Shown one piece after another: positions 17,261-26,433 of a DNA stretch of 64,000 bases; position 1 is the stretch's first letter, and each line of letters opens with the position of its first letter. Under the pieces are notes generated by a model. It was not told the DNA's origin, did no database searches, and saw only the letters and a program-made list of their open reading frames with translations. Source of the DNA: Flagellimonas amphidinii (GTDB lineage Bacteria > Bacteroidota > Bacteroidia > Flavobacteriales > Flavobacteriaceae). The position numbers were made by a program, and so were the translations under genes. The DNA is taken from NCBI RefSeq assembly GCF_013090115.1, contig NZ_JABFNN010000039.1:1-64000 (forward strand), given 5' to 3'.

Positions 17261-17518
17261 ATGGATAATTCTTTAAGAAAAAAGTATTGGAAAGAAAATC
17301 TCAAATATCTCACTATACTCCTTAGCATTTGGTTTTTGGTTTCCTACGTATTCGGAATTCTGTTGGTAGATGAATTGAATACTATTAGGATGGGAGGCTT
17401 TAAACTTGGATTTTGGTTTGCCCAACAAGGTTCCATCTACGTTTTCGTGATACTCATTTTTATTTATGTCCGCTTAATGAACAAGTTGGATAAAAAATAT
17501 GGCTTCGATAACGATTAA
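17261..17518 (+). CDS. DUF4212 small subunit of a sodium:solute symporter
   Basis: The 85-residue protein has two transmembrane helices and the pattern RKKYWKENLKYL at the start, which defines DUF4212. These proteins are always found next to a large SSS-family symporter and are thought to be its small subunit, in the inner membrane. The symporter starts 21 bases downstream. A near-consensus -7 element (TATATTTC, 17235-17242) lies upstream. Confidence 0.92.
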   Translation: MDNSLRKKYWKENLKYLTILLSIWFLVSYVFGILLVDELNTIRMGGFKLGFWFAQQGSIYVFVILIFIYVRLMNKLDKKYGFDND

Positions 17519-17539
17519 TCAACCTAAAAAACTATAACT

Positions 17540-19252
17540 ATGAGCGTTCAACTTTGGACCTATATTTTGGTGGGAATAACATTTGCCCTGTACATAGGAA
17601 TCGCTATATGGTCCAAAGCAGGATCAACCAAAGAATTTTACGTTGCTGGCGGAGGAGTTTCCCCATTGGCAAATGGCATGGCCACGGCAGCAGATTGGAT
17701 GTCAGCTGCTTCTTTTATCTCTATGGCGGGTATTATTGCCTTTGCTGGCTATGATGGGGCTGTTTATCTCATGGGATGGACGGGAGGTTATGTTTTGCTG
17801 GCACTATTGCTGGCACCTTATCTCAGAAAATTTGGAAAATTCACTGTACCTGATTTTATAGGTGAGCGTTATTATTCAAAAACAGCTCGTATTGTAGCTG
17901 TGGTTTGCGCACTTATAGTTTCTTTCACTTATGTGGCCGGGCAAATGAGAGGTGTTGGGATTGTTTTTTCAAGATTTTTGGAAGTAGATATTGATACCGG
18001 CGTGGTCATCGGAATGGTAATTGTATTGTTCTATGCTGTTCTGGGCGGAATGAAAGGCATTACGTATACACAAGTGGCCCAATATTGTGTATTGATTTTC
18101 GCCTTTATGGTACCTGCTATTTTTATTTCCATCCAAATGACGGGAAACCCTATACCACAGTTGGGAATGGGAGATAGGTTGGCAGATGGTTCAGGGACTT
18201 ATTTGTTGGATAAGTTGGATGGTCTTACTGCCGAATTAGGTTTTGCTGAGTATACCAAAGGCACCAAAAGCATAGTGGATGTCTTTGCCATAACCTTGGC
18301 ACTTATGGTTGGTACGGCTGGGCTTCCTCACGTAATTGTTCGATTTTTTACGGTGAAAAGAGTTAAAGATGCCCGTAAGTCAGCAGGATTGGCATTGCTG
18401 TTCATTGCTATTCTGTACACAACCGCACCAGCTGTTTCGGTTTTTGCAAGAACCAATATGATAGAGACGGTAAGGGATAAAGATTATGCTGAAATGCCCC
18501 AATGGTTTAAGAATTGGGAAACTACTGGACTTATACAATTTGATGATAAGAATGCAGATGGAAAGATTCAATATGTTGCTGATGCAACTGTAAACGAATT
18601 GACTGTTGACCGGGATATTATGCTACTGGCCAATCCAGAGATTGCAAATCTGCCGGCTTGGGTAATTGCTTTGGTAGCTGCGGGTGGTTTGGCTGCCGCT
18701 TTGTCCACTGCAGCGGGTTTACTTTTAGTAATATCGGCTTCTGTATCCCACGACTTGATCAAGAATGTATTCAACCCAGAACTTTCTGAAAAAGGAGAGC
18801 TTTGGACAGCACGCCTTTCTGCAGTTGGCGCAGTGATTATTGCCGGGTATTTTGGAATTAATCCTCCAGGTTTTGTTGCTGCGGTAGTGGCCCTAGCGTT
18901 TGGCTTAGCGGCGGCTTCGTTCTTTCCTGCCATTATTTTGGGTATATTTTATAAAAAAATGAACAGCAAAGGAGCCATAACCGGAATGATTGTCGGAATT
19001 TCTTTGATGTTATTCTATATGCTCAAGTTTAAGTTCGGTATTTTTGATGGAGGAAAAGCTGCTGTTGCTGGTTTGCAGGAAAAATGGTGGTTTGGAATTT
19101 CACCTGAAGGGTTCGGAACTATCGCGATGATTGTAAATTTTGTTATTGCTCTTATTGTGAATAAATTTACCGAAGAGCCTCCAGAGGAAGTTCAGGAAAT
19201 CGTTGAAAACATCAGGATTCCCAGTGGAGCGGGAAAACCAACCGGTCACTGA
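17540..19252 (+). CDS. Sodium:solute symporter (acetate/short-chain acid type, VC_2705 group)
   Basis: This 570-residue inner-membrane protein has about 13 helices and the SSS-family features near the start (STKEFYVAGGGVSPLANGMATAADWMSAASFI). With a DUF4212 small subunit and acs just downstream, it most likely imports acetate or a similar monocarboxylate with sodium. It resembles ActP/VC_2705 proteins rather than sugar or proline carriers. The substrate is inferred from context. Confidence 0.9.
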   Translation: MSVQLWTYILVGITFALYIGIAIWSKAGSTKEFYVAGGGVSPLANGMATAADWMSAASFISMAGIIAFAGYDGAVYLMGWTGGYVLLALLLAPYLRKFGKFTVPDFIGERYYSKTARIVAVVCALIVSFTYVAGQMRGVGIVFSRFLEVDIDTGVVIGMVIVLFYAVLGGMKGITYTQVAQYCVLIFAFMVPAIFISIQMTGNPIPQLGMGDRLADGSGTYLLDKLDGLTAELGFAEYTKGTKSIVDVFAITLALMVGTAGLPHVIVRFFTVKRVKDARKSAGLALLFIAILYTTAPAVSVFARTNMIETVRDKDYAEMPQWFKNWETTGLIQFDDKNADGKIQYVADATVNELTVDRDIMLLANPEIANLPAWVIALVAAGGLAAALSTAAGLLLVISASVSHDLIKNVFNPELSEKGELWTARLSAVGAVIIAGYFGINPPGFVAAVVALAFGLAAASFFPAIILGIFYKKMNSKGAITGMIVGISLMLFYMLKFKFGIFDGGKAAVAGLQEKWWFGISPEGFGTIAMIVNFVIALIVNKFTEEPPEEVQEIVENIRIPSGAGKPTGH

Positions 19253-19283
19253 TAGTAGATTCAAACAAACATATATATTAAAA

Positions 19284-19299
19284 TGTCCTTTAGAGGACA
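19284..19299 (+). other. Short hairpin between symporter and acs
   Basis: TGTCCT (19284-19289) pairs with AGGACA (19294-19299) around TTAG. It lacks a T-run, so it may be an mRNA processing or stabilising element in the 85-base gap. Confidence 0.3.
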
Positions 19300-19337
19300 G
19301 CACAACCACTGAAAACCATAATTAACTAAATACAAGC

Positions 19338-21245
19338 ATGAGTAATTATCATATAAAGCACTTGGAGGAGTACTTTCAGGTTTATCGAAAATCTGTGCGT
19401 AACCCTGAGAGTTTTTGGGAAGAAGTAGCAGAGGAACATTTTGTCTGGAGAAAGAAATGGGACAAGGTCTTGGATTGGGATTTTTCAAAACCAGAAATCA
19501 AATGGTTTGATGGTGCAAAGTTGAATATTACCGAAAATTGTATTGATAGGCATTTGCGCATACGAGGGGACAAGACTGCAATATTGTTTGAGCCCAATGA
19601 TCCCAATGAAGAAGCGCAACATATCACTTATCAACAGCTTCATGAAAAGGTATGCAAGTTTGCCAATGTTCTAAAGGACAAGGGCATCAAAAAAGGGGAT
19701 AGGGTTGTAATCTATCTTCCCATGATTCCTGAGTTGGCCATAGCGGTTTTGGCCTGTGCGCGGATAGGAGCTATCCATTCGGTGGTTTTTGCAGGGTTTT
19801 CCTCAACAGCATTGGCCACAAGAATCAATGATTGTGAAGCTAAAATGGTGTTGACCTCAGATGGTTCATTTAGAGGCGGAAAAACAATAGATCTCAAAGG
19901 AATTGTGGATGAAGCCTTGACACATTGCAAAATCGTGGAAACGGTTTTGGTCGCCAAACGTACCAATGCAACTATTTCTATGGAAAGTGGACGTGATGAA
20001 TGGCTTCAACCTTTGTTGGATAAGGCTTCTTCCGATTGTGTTCCAGAGATTATGGATGCTGAAGACCCCTTGTTTATCCTATATACATCAGGGTCCACAG
20101 GTCGTCCTAAAGGAATGGTGCACACTACTGCAGGATATATGGTTTATACCGCCTATACCTTCAAGAATGTATTCCAGTACCGTGAAAATGATGTGTATTG
20201 GTGTACTGCGGATATCGGATGGATCACAGGACATTCCTATATTGTTTATGGACCTTTGGCCAATGGTGCCACTACGGTAATGTTTGAGGGTGTTCCATCT
20301 TATCCTGATTTTGGACGTTTTTGGGATGTTGTGCAAAAGTATAAAGTCACACAATTTTATACCGCGCCAACAGCAATTAGAGCGCTTGCCAAGGAAAATT
20401 TAGATTTTGTAACCAATTATGATCTTTCCAGCCTAAAAGTTTTGGGCACCGTGGGTGAACCCATCAATGAGGAAGCATGGCACTGGTACAATGACCATGT
20501 AGGAGAAAAGAAATGCCCCATTGTAGATACATGGTGGCAAACCGAAACAGGAGGAGTTCTTATTTCACCAATTCCTTTTTCCACTCCAACAAAACCAACA
20601 TACGCCACATTACCCATGCCAGGGGTGCAGCCGGCATTAATGGATGAAAATGGAAAAGAAATCAAAGGAAACCAGGTAGATGGCAGATTGTGCATCAAAT
20701 TTCCATGGCCTTCCATCGCAAGAAGCATTTGGGGAGACCATAAGCGCTATAAAGACACCTATTTTTCCGCTTTTGATGGTAAATATTTCACAGGTGATGG
20801 TGCTTTGAGAGATGAAGTAGGGTATTACCGAATTACAGGTAGGGTAGATGATGTTATCATTGTTTCTGGCCATAATTTGGGTACAGCACCTATTGAAGAT
20901 GCCATCAATGAGCATCAGGCTGTGGCTGAATCGGCAATTGTTGGATTTCCACATGATATTAAAGGAAATGCATTGTATGGCTACGTGATATTGAAAGAAA
21001 CTGGTGAATCCAGAAATCGTGAAAACTTGAAAAAAGAAATCAATCAGGTAATTACCGAACATATTGGCCCAATTGCCAAGTTGGATAAAATTCAGTTTGT
21101 TCCAGGTTTGCCCAAAACCCGAAGTGGAAAGATCATGCGACGTATCTTGAGAAAAATAGCTTCAAAGGATACGGGTAACTTAGGAGATACATCCACATTA
21201 CTTAATCCAGAAGTTGTAGAGAAAATAATGGAGGAAGCGCTGTAG
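19338..21245 (+). CDS. acs: Acetyl-CoA synthetase
   Basis: Acs activates acetate to acetyl-CoA through acetyl-AMP in the cytoplasm. The 635-residue protein shows the AMP-binding loop YTSGSTGRPKG (249-259), the core WWQTETGG, and the C-terminal PKTRSGKIMRR, whose lysine (K598) is the site that is reversibly acetylated in this family. It follows the probable acetate symporter. The stop faces the end of the exonuclease gene only six bases away. Confidence 0.97.
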   Translation: MSNYHIKHLEEYFQVYRKSVRNPESFWEEVAEEHFVWRKKWDKVLDWDFSKPEIKWFDGAKLNITENCIDRHLRIRGDKTAILFEPNDPNEEAQHITYQQLHEKVCKFANVLKDKGIKKGDRVVIYLPMIPELAIAVLACARIGAIHSVVFAGFSSTALATRINDCEAKMVLTSDGSFRGGKTIDLKGIVDEALTHCKIVETVLVAKRTNATISMESGRDEWLQPLLDKASSDCVPEIMDAEDPLFILYTSGSTGRPKGMVHTTAGYMVYTAYTFKNVFQYRENDVYWCTADIGWITGHSYIVYGPLANGATTVMFEGVPSYPDFGRFWDVVQKYKVTQFYTAPTAIRALAKENLDFVTNYDLSSLKVLGTVGEPINEEAWHWYNDHVGEKKCPIVDTWWQTETGGVLISPIPFSTPTKPTYATLPMPGVQPALMDENGKEIKGNQVDGRLCIKFPWPSIARSIWGDHKRYKDTYFSAFDGKYFTGDGALRDEVGYYRITGRVDDVIIVSGHNLGTAPIEDAINEHQAVAESAIVGFPHDIKGNALYGYVILKETGESRNRENLKKEINQVITEHIGPIAKLDKIQFVPGLPKTRSGKIMRRILRKIASKDTGNLGDTSTLLNPEVVEKIMEEAL

Positions 21246-21251
21246 GCTTCT

Positions 21252-21911
21252 TTAAAAGAATTCGAAAAACCTGTCTTTTTTTAGCAAATCGCTAATAGAG
21301 ACAGGTTTTAGTTTACTTATAATATGCAGAAAGGCCACTGCAGTAATATAGGCATCGCCCAAAGCCGTATGCCTATCTCCTTTTGAGATATCAAATTTTT
21401 CAGCCAAGTAGTCCAAAGAAAAGTGTCGTCCTTGTTTTTTACGTTCATTCCTTTTTAAGGATTTGTAATAAAGTGTTGAGGTGTCCAAGGTCTTATTTTT
21501 TAGTTTGGGCAAACCATTTCTGTTCAAGGCATTATTGATCATGGTTACATCAAAACGCACATGGTGCCCAACAATAATTGTACCTTCTAATAATTTTAAA
21601 AGTTGTTTAACGGCTTCGAGTTCGCTGAGTTGTCCATCAGCTTCTTTTTTTAGAATACCATGGACTTTGGCACTTTCAGAGGAGTATTGATTTTGTTCTA
21701 CGAAGACTTCTAGGGCTTCACCAGCATTTATGGCCTTGTTTTTAATGGTGAGCGCTCCAATGCTCAGGATTCTATCGGTAATAGTATTGAGTCCGGTTGT
21801 TTCAGTATCAAAAACCACAAAAGCGTTATCCTTCACCGAAGACGGAAGCTGTTTTTCCATTGATGAAGCATAGGACTGCCAGAAATCCGGGAGTATTTTT
21901 GTTTTCCCCAT
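21252..21911 (-). CDS. DEDDh 3'-5' exonuclease (DnaQ-like)
   Basis: All DEDDh residues are visible: D35 and E37 in FDTETTG, D121 in GHHVRFDVT, and H181 with D186 in HTALGDAYIT. The 219-residue protein is a stand-alone exonuclease of the polymerase III epsilon family, not fused to a polymerase or GIY-YIG domain. It follows the DUF294 protein by two bases, so they are co-transcribed. This pair is often seen next to acetate uptake genes; its function there is not known. Confidence 0.9.
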   Translation of the reverse strand: MGKTKILPDFWQSYASSMEKQLPSSVKDNAFVVFDTETTGLNTITDRILSIGALTIKNKAINAGEALEVFVEQNQYSSESAKVHGILKKEADGQLSELEAVKQLLKLLEGTIIVGHHVRFDVTMINNALNRNGLPKLKNKTLDTSTLYYKSLKRNERKKQGRHFSLDYLAEKFDISKGDRHTALGDAYITAVAFLHIISKLKPVSISDLLKKDRFFEFF

Positions 21912-21913
21912 AC

Positions 21914-23833
21914 CTACCTCATTCTTTGGGTCATAAAACGAACAGAAATCAACTGTTGAATTTCTTTGATAGTCTTAAAAGTTCTTTTCAACTTCATTTT
22001 TTGTTCTTTGTTCAAGCTTTCCAAGGAAATATAGCGTCCAGAATCATTATGCAGTAATCCCTGACGCGTTCTAAACTTCAATAAAGCTTTGCTGGCGTAG
22101 GAACATGCCAAATACAGCTCTGCATTATTTGGTTCCAATTGCGCCAACTTTTCATAGCGTTCCCAGGTATTGCTTATTCCTGTTACATTATGAGAAAGAA
22201 TCAACACCCTTGCGGCATCTATAAGGGGCATTAAAGCACGTCTTTTTAAATCAAATGAATCTTTGTTCTCACCATCTTGTTCTACCAAAAATTGTCTAAA
22301 AAAACCAGTGGGAGAAGGGTTTTGGAGAGCGCTTATGGCCAAATGGGATAGGAAAATAGGATACTTTTCAACGGTATCAAAAATGTATTTAGACAAATTC
22401 TCCACTAAATCTTTGTCGCCATAGCTTCTGTTGTAATCAAAAAAGATGGTACACAGCAGCACTTCTTCAGGCCCTGGATTCATGATCCAATTGGTGGTCA
22501 TTTGTTTGTATTCTGCTAAACTTTTGCACCATTTAGGATTGCTTGCCATCATATCTGCAGGGCAATATGCATAACCAATATGATTCAATCCTTGGGTGAT
22601 GTACTTTGATAATTCCAAAAAATAAGTCCGGGTTGCTTCTAGTTCCGATGCCCCCACATCATCAAACAAAATGGCATTGTCCTGATCGGTGTGGAGCATC
22701 TGTTCGCTTCTTCCTTGACTGCCCATGGCGAGCCAGGCAAAAGGAACTGGCGGCTCTTTCGCCATTTTTTGTAAGGAGAGTTCAACAATCTGTTTGATAC
22801 AGGCATCATTTAACTCGGCAATTATCTTGGAGGTAAGAGACAGAGGAATATTCTGCTCTAAATAGCCAGTCAAAAGATTTATTACCCCTTTTCTAATGGG
22901 TTTTATTTCTTCAACTGTTTTTGCTCTTTTAATGGCTTTTACCAATACTGCCGGGTTGTTCCCTAAAGAAAGCATAACGTCATGTTTTGACAAAACGCCG
23001 ACGGCTTTAGTGTTGACCGTGCCATCTTCGGTAAGTACTAAATGACTGATATTACTCTTCATCATGGCCATTTGGGCTTGGGTTACCGTTAGTTTAGGAG
23101 GATAAGTAATTACTGGAGAGGACATGATTTCTTTTGCTTTTGCATCAGTATTAAAATCACCAGTGGCAATTTTATTCCTAAGGTCTTTGTCTGTAATGAT
23201 TCCAACAGGAAGATTGTCTTTTTCAACCAGCATGGCCCCAATACCTTTTTTGGTCATATTTTGGGCAATGGTCTTAATGGGAGTATGTACCGAAACACTG
23301 ATTACATTTTTGGAATATTCAACAGGTTGTACATCCAACAAACGGGAGCCTGTATTATTAGGATTGAATTTGACGGTATCTCCCAATAACTGACCTTTGT
23401 GGGTAGCTGAATATGGATTTCTTGTGTTGGAAGCAAAGCTTTCGACCAAAAAATCACTTACGTTTTCGTTTTCCTTGGCATAAGGTTTAAAGAGATCGAT
23501 TGGGATGGCATACAGCATACTTTCTTCTTGTGTTTTGGCGTCCAGCTTGTAGGTTTCGTTGGCCATGATGGGTCTTAGCCCAAAAATATCCCCTTCATCA
23601 CAAATATCAATTACCACATTTTCGTCTTCTTTCCAAAGTGCAACGGCTCCTTTGTGAACAATGTAAAAACATTTGTGTGGTTGCTCACCATGCTTAAAAA
23701 TGAAGTTCCCTTTTTCTTGATATAAAATGGTTACCTCCATGGAGAGTTGATGCAAATCGTCCATGGACAGATGGGAAAATGGAGGGAATTTTTTGAGAAA
23801 GTCAGCTATTCGCTCAGAAATAGTGTTTTTCAT
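21914..23833 (-). CDS. Cyclic-nucleotide-binding / CBS / DUF294 nucleotidyltransferase-like protein
   Basis: The 639-residue cytoplasmic protein has a cNMP-binding domain (about 10-130), two CBS domains (about 170-290), then a DUF294 nucleotidyltransferase-like domain with GSQGRSEQMLHTDQDNAIL (371-389), and a helical DUF294 C-terminal domain. The GS...TDxD motif is that of GlnD/GlnE-type nucleotidyltransferases, so it may modify a protein partner in response to adenine nucleotides. It converges on the acetate symporter-acs operon, which suggests control of acetate use. The target is unknown. Confidence 0.88.
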   Translation of the reverse strand: MKNTISERIADFLKKFPPFSHLSMDDLHQLSMEVTILYQEKGNFIFKHGEQPHKCFYIVHKGAVALWKEDENVVIDICDEGDIFGLRPIMANETYKLDAKTQEESMLYAIPIDLFKPYAKENENVSDFLVESFASNTRNPYSATHKGQLLGDTVKFNPNNTGSRLLDVQPVEYSKNVISVSVHTPIKTIAQNMTKKGIGAMLVEKDNLPVGIITDKDLRNKIATGDFNTDAKAKEIMSSPVITYPPKLTVTQAQMAMMKSNISHLVLTEDGTVNTKAVGVLSKHDVMLSLGNNPAVLVKAIKRAKTVEEIKPIRKGVINLLTGYLEQNIPLSLTSKIIAELNDACIKQIVELSLQKMAKEPPVPFAWLAMGSQGRSEQMLHTDQDNAILFDDVGASELEATRTYFLELSKYITQGLNHIGYAYCPADMMASNPKWCKSLAEYKQMTTNWIMNPGPEEVLLCTIFFDYNRSYGDKDLVENLSKYIFDTVEKYPIFLSHLAISALQNPSPTGFFRQFLVEQDGENKDSFDLKRRALMPLIDAARVLILSHNVTGISNTWERYEKLAQLEPNNAELYLACSYASKALLKFRTRQGLLHNDSGRYISLESLNKEQKMKLKRTFKTIKEIQQLISVRFMTQRMR

Positions 23834-23948
23834 ACTTCAAATTTAAACGGAATCCTGTTAAGATGTATGTTCATCCTATCACTGTTCTAATTATTGACTT
23901 TATATTTACTCTTTTGTACAATTCTAATATTTCTTCGCTTACTTTTTT

Positions 23949-25721
23949 ATGCAAGATCCAATTTCATTTTATAAAGAACGGCTTCAAGGGTTCAGCATAC
24001 TGTTGAAAAAAAACAATGAGAGATTACAACTTATTGGTTTTTTAAGGTTAATGGTATTTGTTATCACCACAATTTTGACCTATTTCTTTTTTGAAAATAC
24101 CATAACCACTTTATGCATTGTGGTTATTGGGGTAGTGGGTTTTGTTTTTTTGATTCGAATGTATGAATCCAAGAAGGAGGAATACAGATTGCATAAAGAA
24201 TTGGCGGCCATAAATGAAGAAGAGCTGGAAATTCATAGGGGAGATTATTTGAATAGATATGATGGCAAAGAGTATGAGGAGGCCAATCATTTTTACAGTT
24301 CGGATGTGGATTTATTTGGAAGGGGTTCTTTTTTTCAATACATCAACAGAACAGGAATTCATGAAGGAACCCAACATTTGGCCCAAGTACTTGCTTCAAA
24401 CAATATTTTAGGAATATTAGAGCGTCAAGAAGCAATAAAGGAACTGTCTTCCAAAATAGAATGGCGACAAAATTACACAGCATTGGCCCGGATGATAAAA
24501 AATGATGTTACCAATGTAAGTATTGTTGCTTGGTTGAAGGGATATGTCCCTTTTGTTTCTTCTTATTTTAAATGGGTTGTTCCAATTTTTGGGATAATTT
24601 CCACAATTCTGATTTTTGGTTCTGTTTTTGGACATATAAACCCACAAGCAGCATTTTATTGGTTGTTGCTGGGTCTTGGCATTACGGCTGCTCGTTTAAA
24701 ACAAGTAAACACCCTAAGTACAAAAACGGGTCGCATTAGAAAAGACTTGCAGCAATATGCTAAATTGTTATCTCAAATTGAAAGCGAGGAGTTTAGTGCT
24801 TCAATATTAAAATCACAAAGGAAAAGTATTGAGTCTAATGGGCTTTTAGCTTCAGAAAGTTTTAAGAAGTTCTCCCAAGCCTTGGACGCTTTGGATAATA
24901 GAAACAATCTTATTGTAGCATTTTTAGGCAACGGATTCTTTTTATGGGACTTGTTATGTTCGCGCAGAATTGAAAAGTGGGTAGAAGCATATCGCAACGA
25001 AGTAGAACAGTGGTTAAAGACAGTAGCTTTTTTTGATGCTTTCAATTCTTTGGGAACCTTTGCGTTTAACCATCCAACGTACAATTTCCCTGAAATTCTG
25101 GCAAGTGACCAGTTGCGGATAAATGCCAAATCTTTGGGGCATCCACTTATTCCAAATAAAAAAAGAATAAATAGTGATCTACAACTGATGAGAGACGACT
25201 TTTTTATCATAACCGGCGCAAACATGGCCGGTAAAAGTACTTTCCTCAGAACAATTTCTTTGTATATAATTATGGCCAATTCGGGTTTGCCAGTTTGTGC
25301 AGAACGTAGTCAATACAACCCCATTAAATTGATTACAAGCATGCGTACTGAAGATTCTCTTACCGATAATAGTTCTTACTTTTTTGCAGAACTATCTCGT
25401 CTACAGTTTGTTATGGAGCAATTGCAAGAGGATGAATATTTAGTGGTACTGGATGAAATTTTAAAAGGAACCAATAGTGTGGATAAGGCATCTGGCTCTA
25501 AGGAACTTATTAAAAAGTTAACAAGCATGGGGGTATCTGGAATCATAGCCACGCATGACCTTAGCTTGTGTGAATTGTCAAAAGAGCACAAAACGGTTAA
25601 AAATTATTTTTTTGAAACCGAAATAGTCAATGACGAACTCCATTTCGATTATATGTTGAGAAAAGGAATATGCAAAAATATGAACGCCTCTTTTTTACTT
25701 CGTAAAATGGATATTATATAG
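23949..25721 (+). CDS. Membrane-bound MutS-like ATPase
   Basis: The C-terminal part is a MutS ABC-type ATPase, with Walker A GANMAGKST (423-431), Walker B YLVVLDEILKGTNS and the switch H in IATHDLSL. The N-terminal mismatch-binding domains are absent. Instead there are two hydrophobic pairs, at about 33-70 and 208-250, that look like transmembrane helices. So it is not a mismatch repair MutS. Members are common in Bacteroidota and of unknown role. It is probably anchored in the inner membrane with the ATPase in the cytoplasm. Confidence 0.85.
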   Translation: MQDPISFYKERLQGFSILLKKNNERLQLIGFLRLMVFVITTILTYFFFENTITTLCIVVIGVVGFVFLIRMYESKKEEYRLHKELAAINEEELEIHRGDYLNRYDGKEYEEANHFYSSDVDLFGRGSFFQYINRTGIHEGTQHLAQVLASNNILGILERQEAIKELSSKIEWRQNYTALARMIKNDVTNVSIVAWLKGYVPFVSSYFKWVVPIFGIISTILIFGSVFGHINPQAAFYWLLLGLGITAARLKQVNTLSTKTGRIRKDLQQYAKLLSQIESEEFSASILKSQRKSIESNGLLASESFKKFSQALDALDNRNNLIVAFLGNGFFLWDLLCSRRIEKWVEAYRNEVEQWLKTVAFFDAFNSLGTFAFNHPTYNFPEILASDQLRINAKSLGHPLIPNKKRINSDLQLMRDDFFIITGANMAGKSTFLRTISLYIIMANSGLPVCAERSQYNPIKLITSMRTEDSLTDNSSYFFAELSRLQFVMEQLQEDEYLVVLDEILKGTNSVDKASGSKELIKKLTSMGVSGIIATHDLSLCELSKEHKTVKNYFFETEIVNDELHFDYMLRKGICKNMNASFLLRKMDII

Positions 25722-25753
25722 TGTAGATACTGGGGATAAACTATTGGAAAATA

Positions 25754-25780
25754 AAAACCAGGACAATTTGTCCTGGTTTT
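25754..25780. terminator. Terminator between the MutS-like gene and the tRNA
   Basis: AAAACCAGGACAA (25754-25766) pairs with TTGTCCTGGTTTT (25768-25780). On the minus strand the stem runs into TTTTTATTTT, so it ends the tRNA transcript well; on the plus strand it can also end the MutS-like mRNA. Confidence 0.85.
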
Positions 25781-25785
25781 GTTTG

Positions 25786-25859
25786 TAGCGAGAGAGGGAC
25801 TTGAACCCTCGGCCTCCGGGTTATGAATCCGACGCTCTAACCAGCTGAGCTACCTCGCC
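25786..25859 (-). tRNA. tRNA-Met (CAU anticodon)
   Basis: The minus strand folds as a complete tRNA of 74 bases: acceptor GGCGAGG/TCTCGCT with G-U pairs at both ends, D-arm GCTC/GAGC, anticodon loop TTCATAA, and a perfect T-arm GAGGG/CCCTC. The anticodon stem has an A-C mismatch next to the loop. The 3' CCA is not encoded. The lack of a GGG/CCC anticodon stem and the paired first base argue against the initiator. A tRNA-Ile2 (lysidine-modified CAU) is possible but less likely. Confidence 0.85.
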
Positions 25860-25996
25860 ATGGTTTGTTTAAGCGGGTGCAAATATAAAGTTTAATTTTT
25901 CCCCAATCAAAATTCAGTATTAATTTATTATTTGATATTTATTTTTTTATCTTCCCAAATTATATCATTGTTGAAAAGGAAAAAATAGAGCGAATA

Positions 25997-26380
25997 ATGA
26001 GCGATAAGGTTAAATTTGAAATTGAATTTGTCATACAAGCTTCTCCACAGCTACTTTACCAATATATTTCCACACCCTCTGGATTATCAGAGTGGTATGC
26101 AGATAACGTAAATTCCCGTAGTGAAATGTTTACTTTTATTTGGGATGGTGCTGAAGAGATGGCAAAAATGCTAAAACGAAAAAGTGATGAGTTTGTAAAG
26201 TTTGCTTGGGAAGAAAGTGACGACGACTCTTATTTTGAAATGCGAATCATTGTGGATGAAATTACGAAAGATGTTTCCCTCTTTATTACTGATTTTGCCG
26301 AGGAAGATGAGGTGGATGAGGCAAAAATGCTTTGGGAAAACCAAGTATCGGATTTAAAACAAGTACTTGGATCAACCTAA
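25997..26380 (+). CDS. START-like (SRPBCC) domain protein
   Basis: The 127-residue cytoplasmic protein has the START-like pattern of Bacteroidota, with VKFEIEFVIQASPQLLYQYIS, SGLSEWYADNV and FVKFAWEE. The fold makes a hydrophobic ligand pocket. Function and ligand are unknown. It is followed by the class IV aminotransferase 53 bases later, probably in one transcript. Confidence 0.85.
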   Translation: MSDKVKFEIEFVIQASPQLLYQYISTPSGLSEWYADNVNSRSEMFTFIWDGAEEMAKMLKRKSDEFVKFAWEESDDDSYFEMRIIVDEITKDVSLFITDFAEEDEVDEAKMLWENQVSDLKQVLGST

Positions 26381-26433
26381 CGGATTCTTAACTATAACGT
26401 ATATTTGGCCTTGATTTTTTCAAGGCTTTTTTT

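Noticed and set aside
23838-23845. TAAATTTG on the minus strand as promoter of the DUF294 gene
   Set aside because: It ends only four bases before the ATG, which would put the transcript start in or after the start codon, and no -33 element is present.
25786-25859. Initiator tRNA-fMet
   Set aside because: The first acceptor pair is G-U and the anticodon stem has no three G-C pairs as in initiators.
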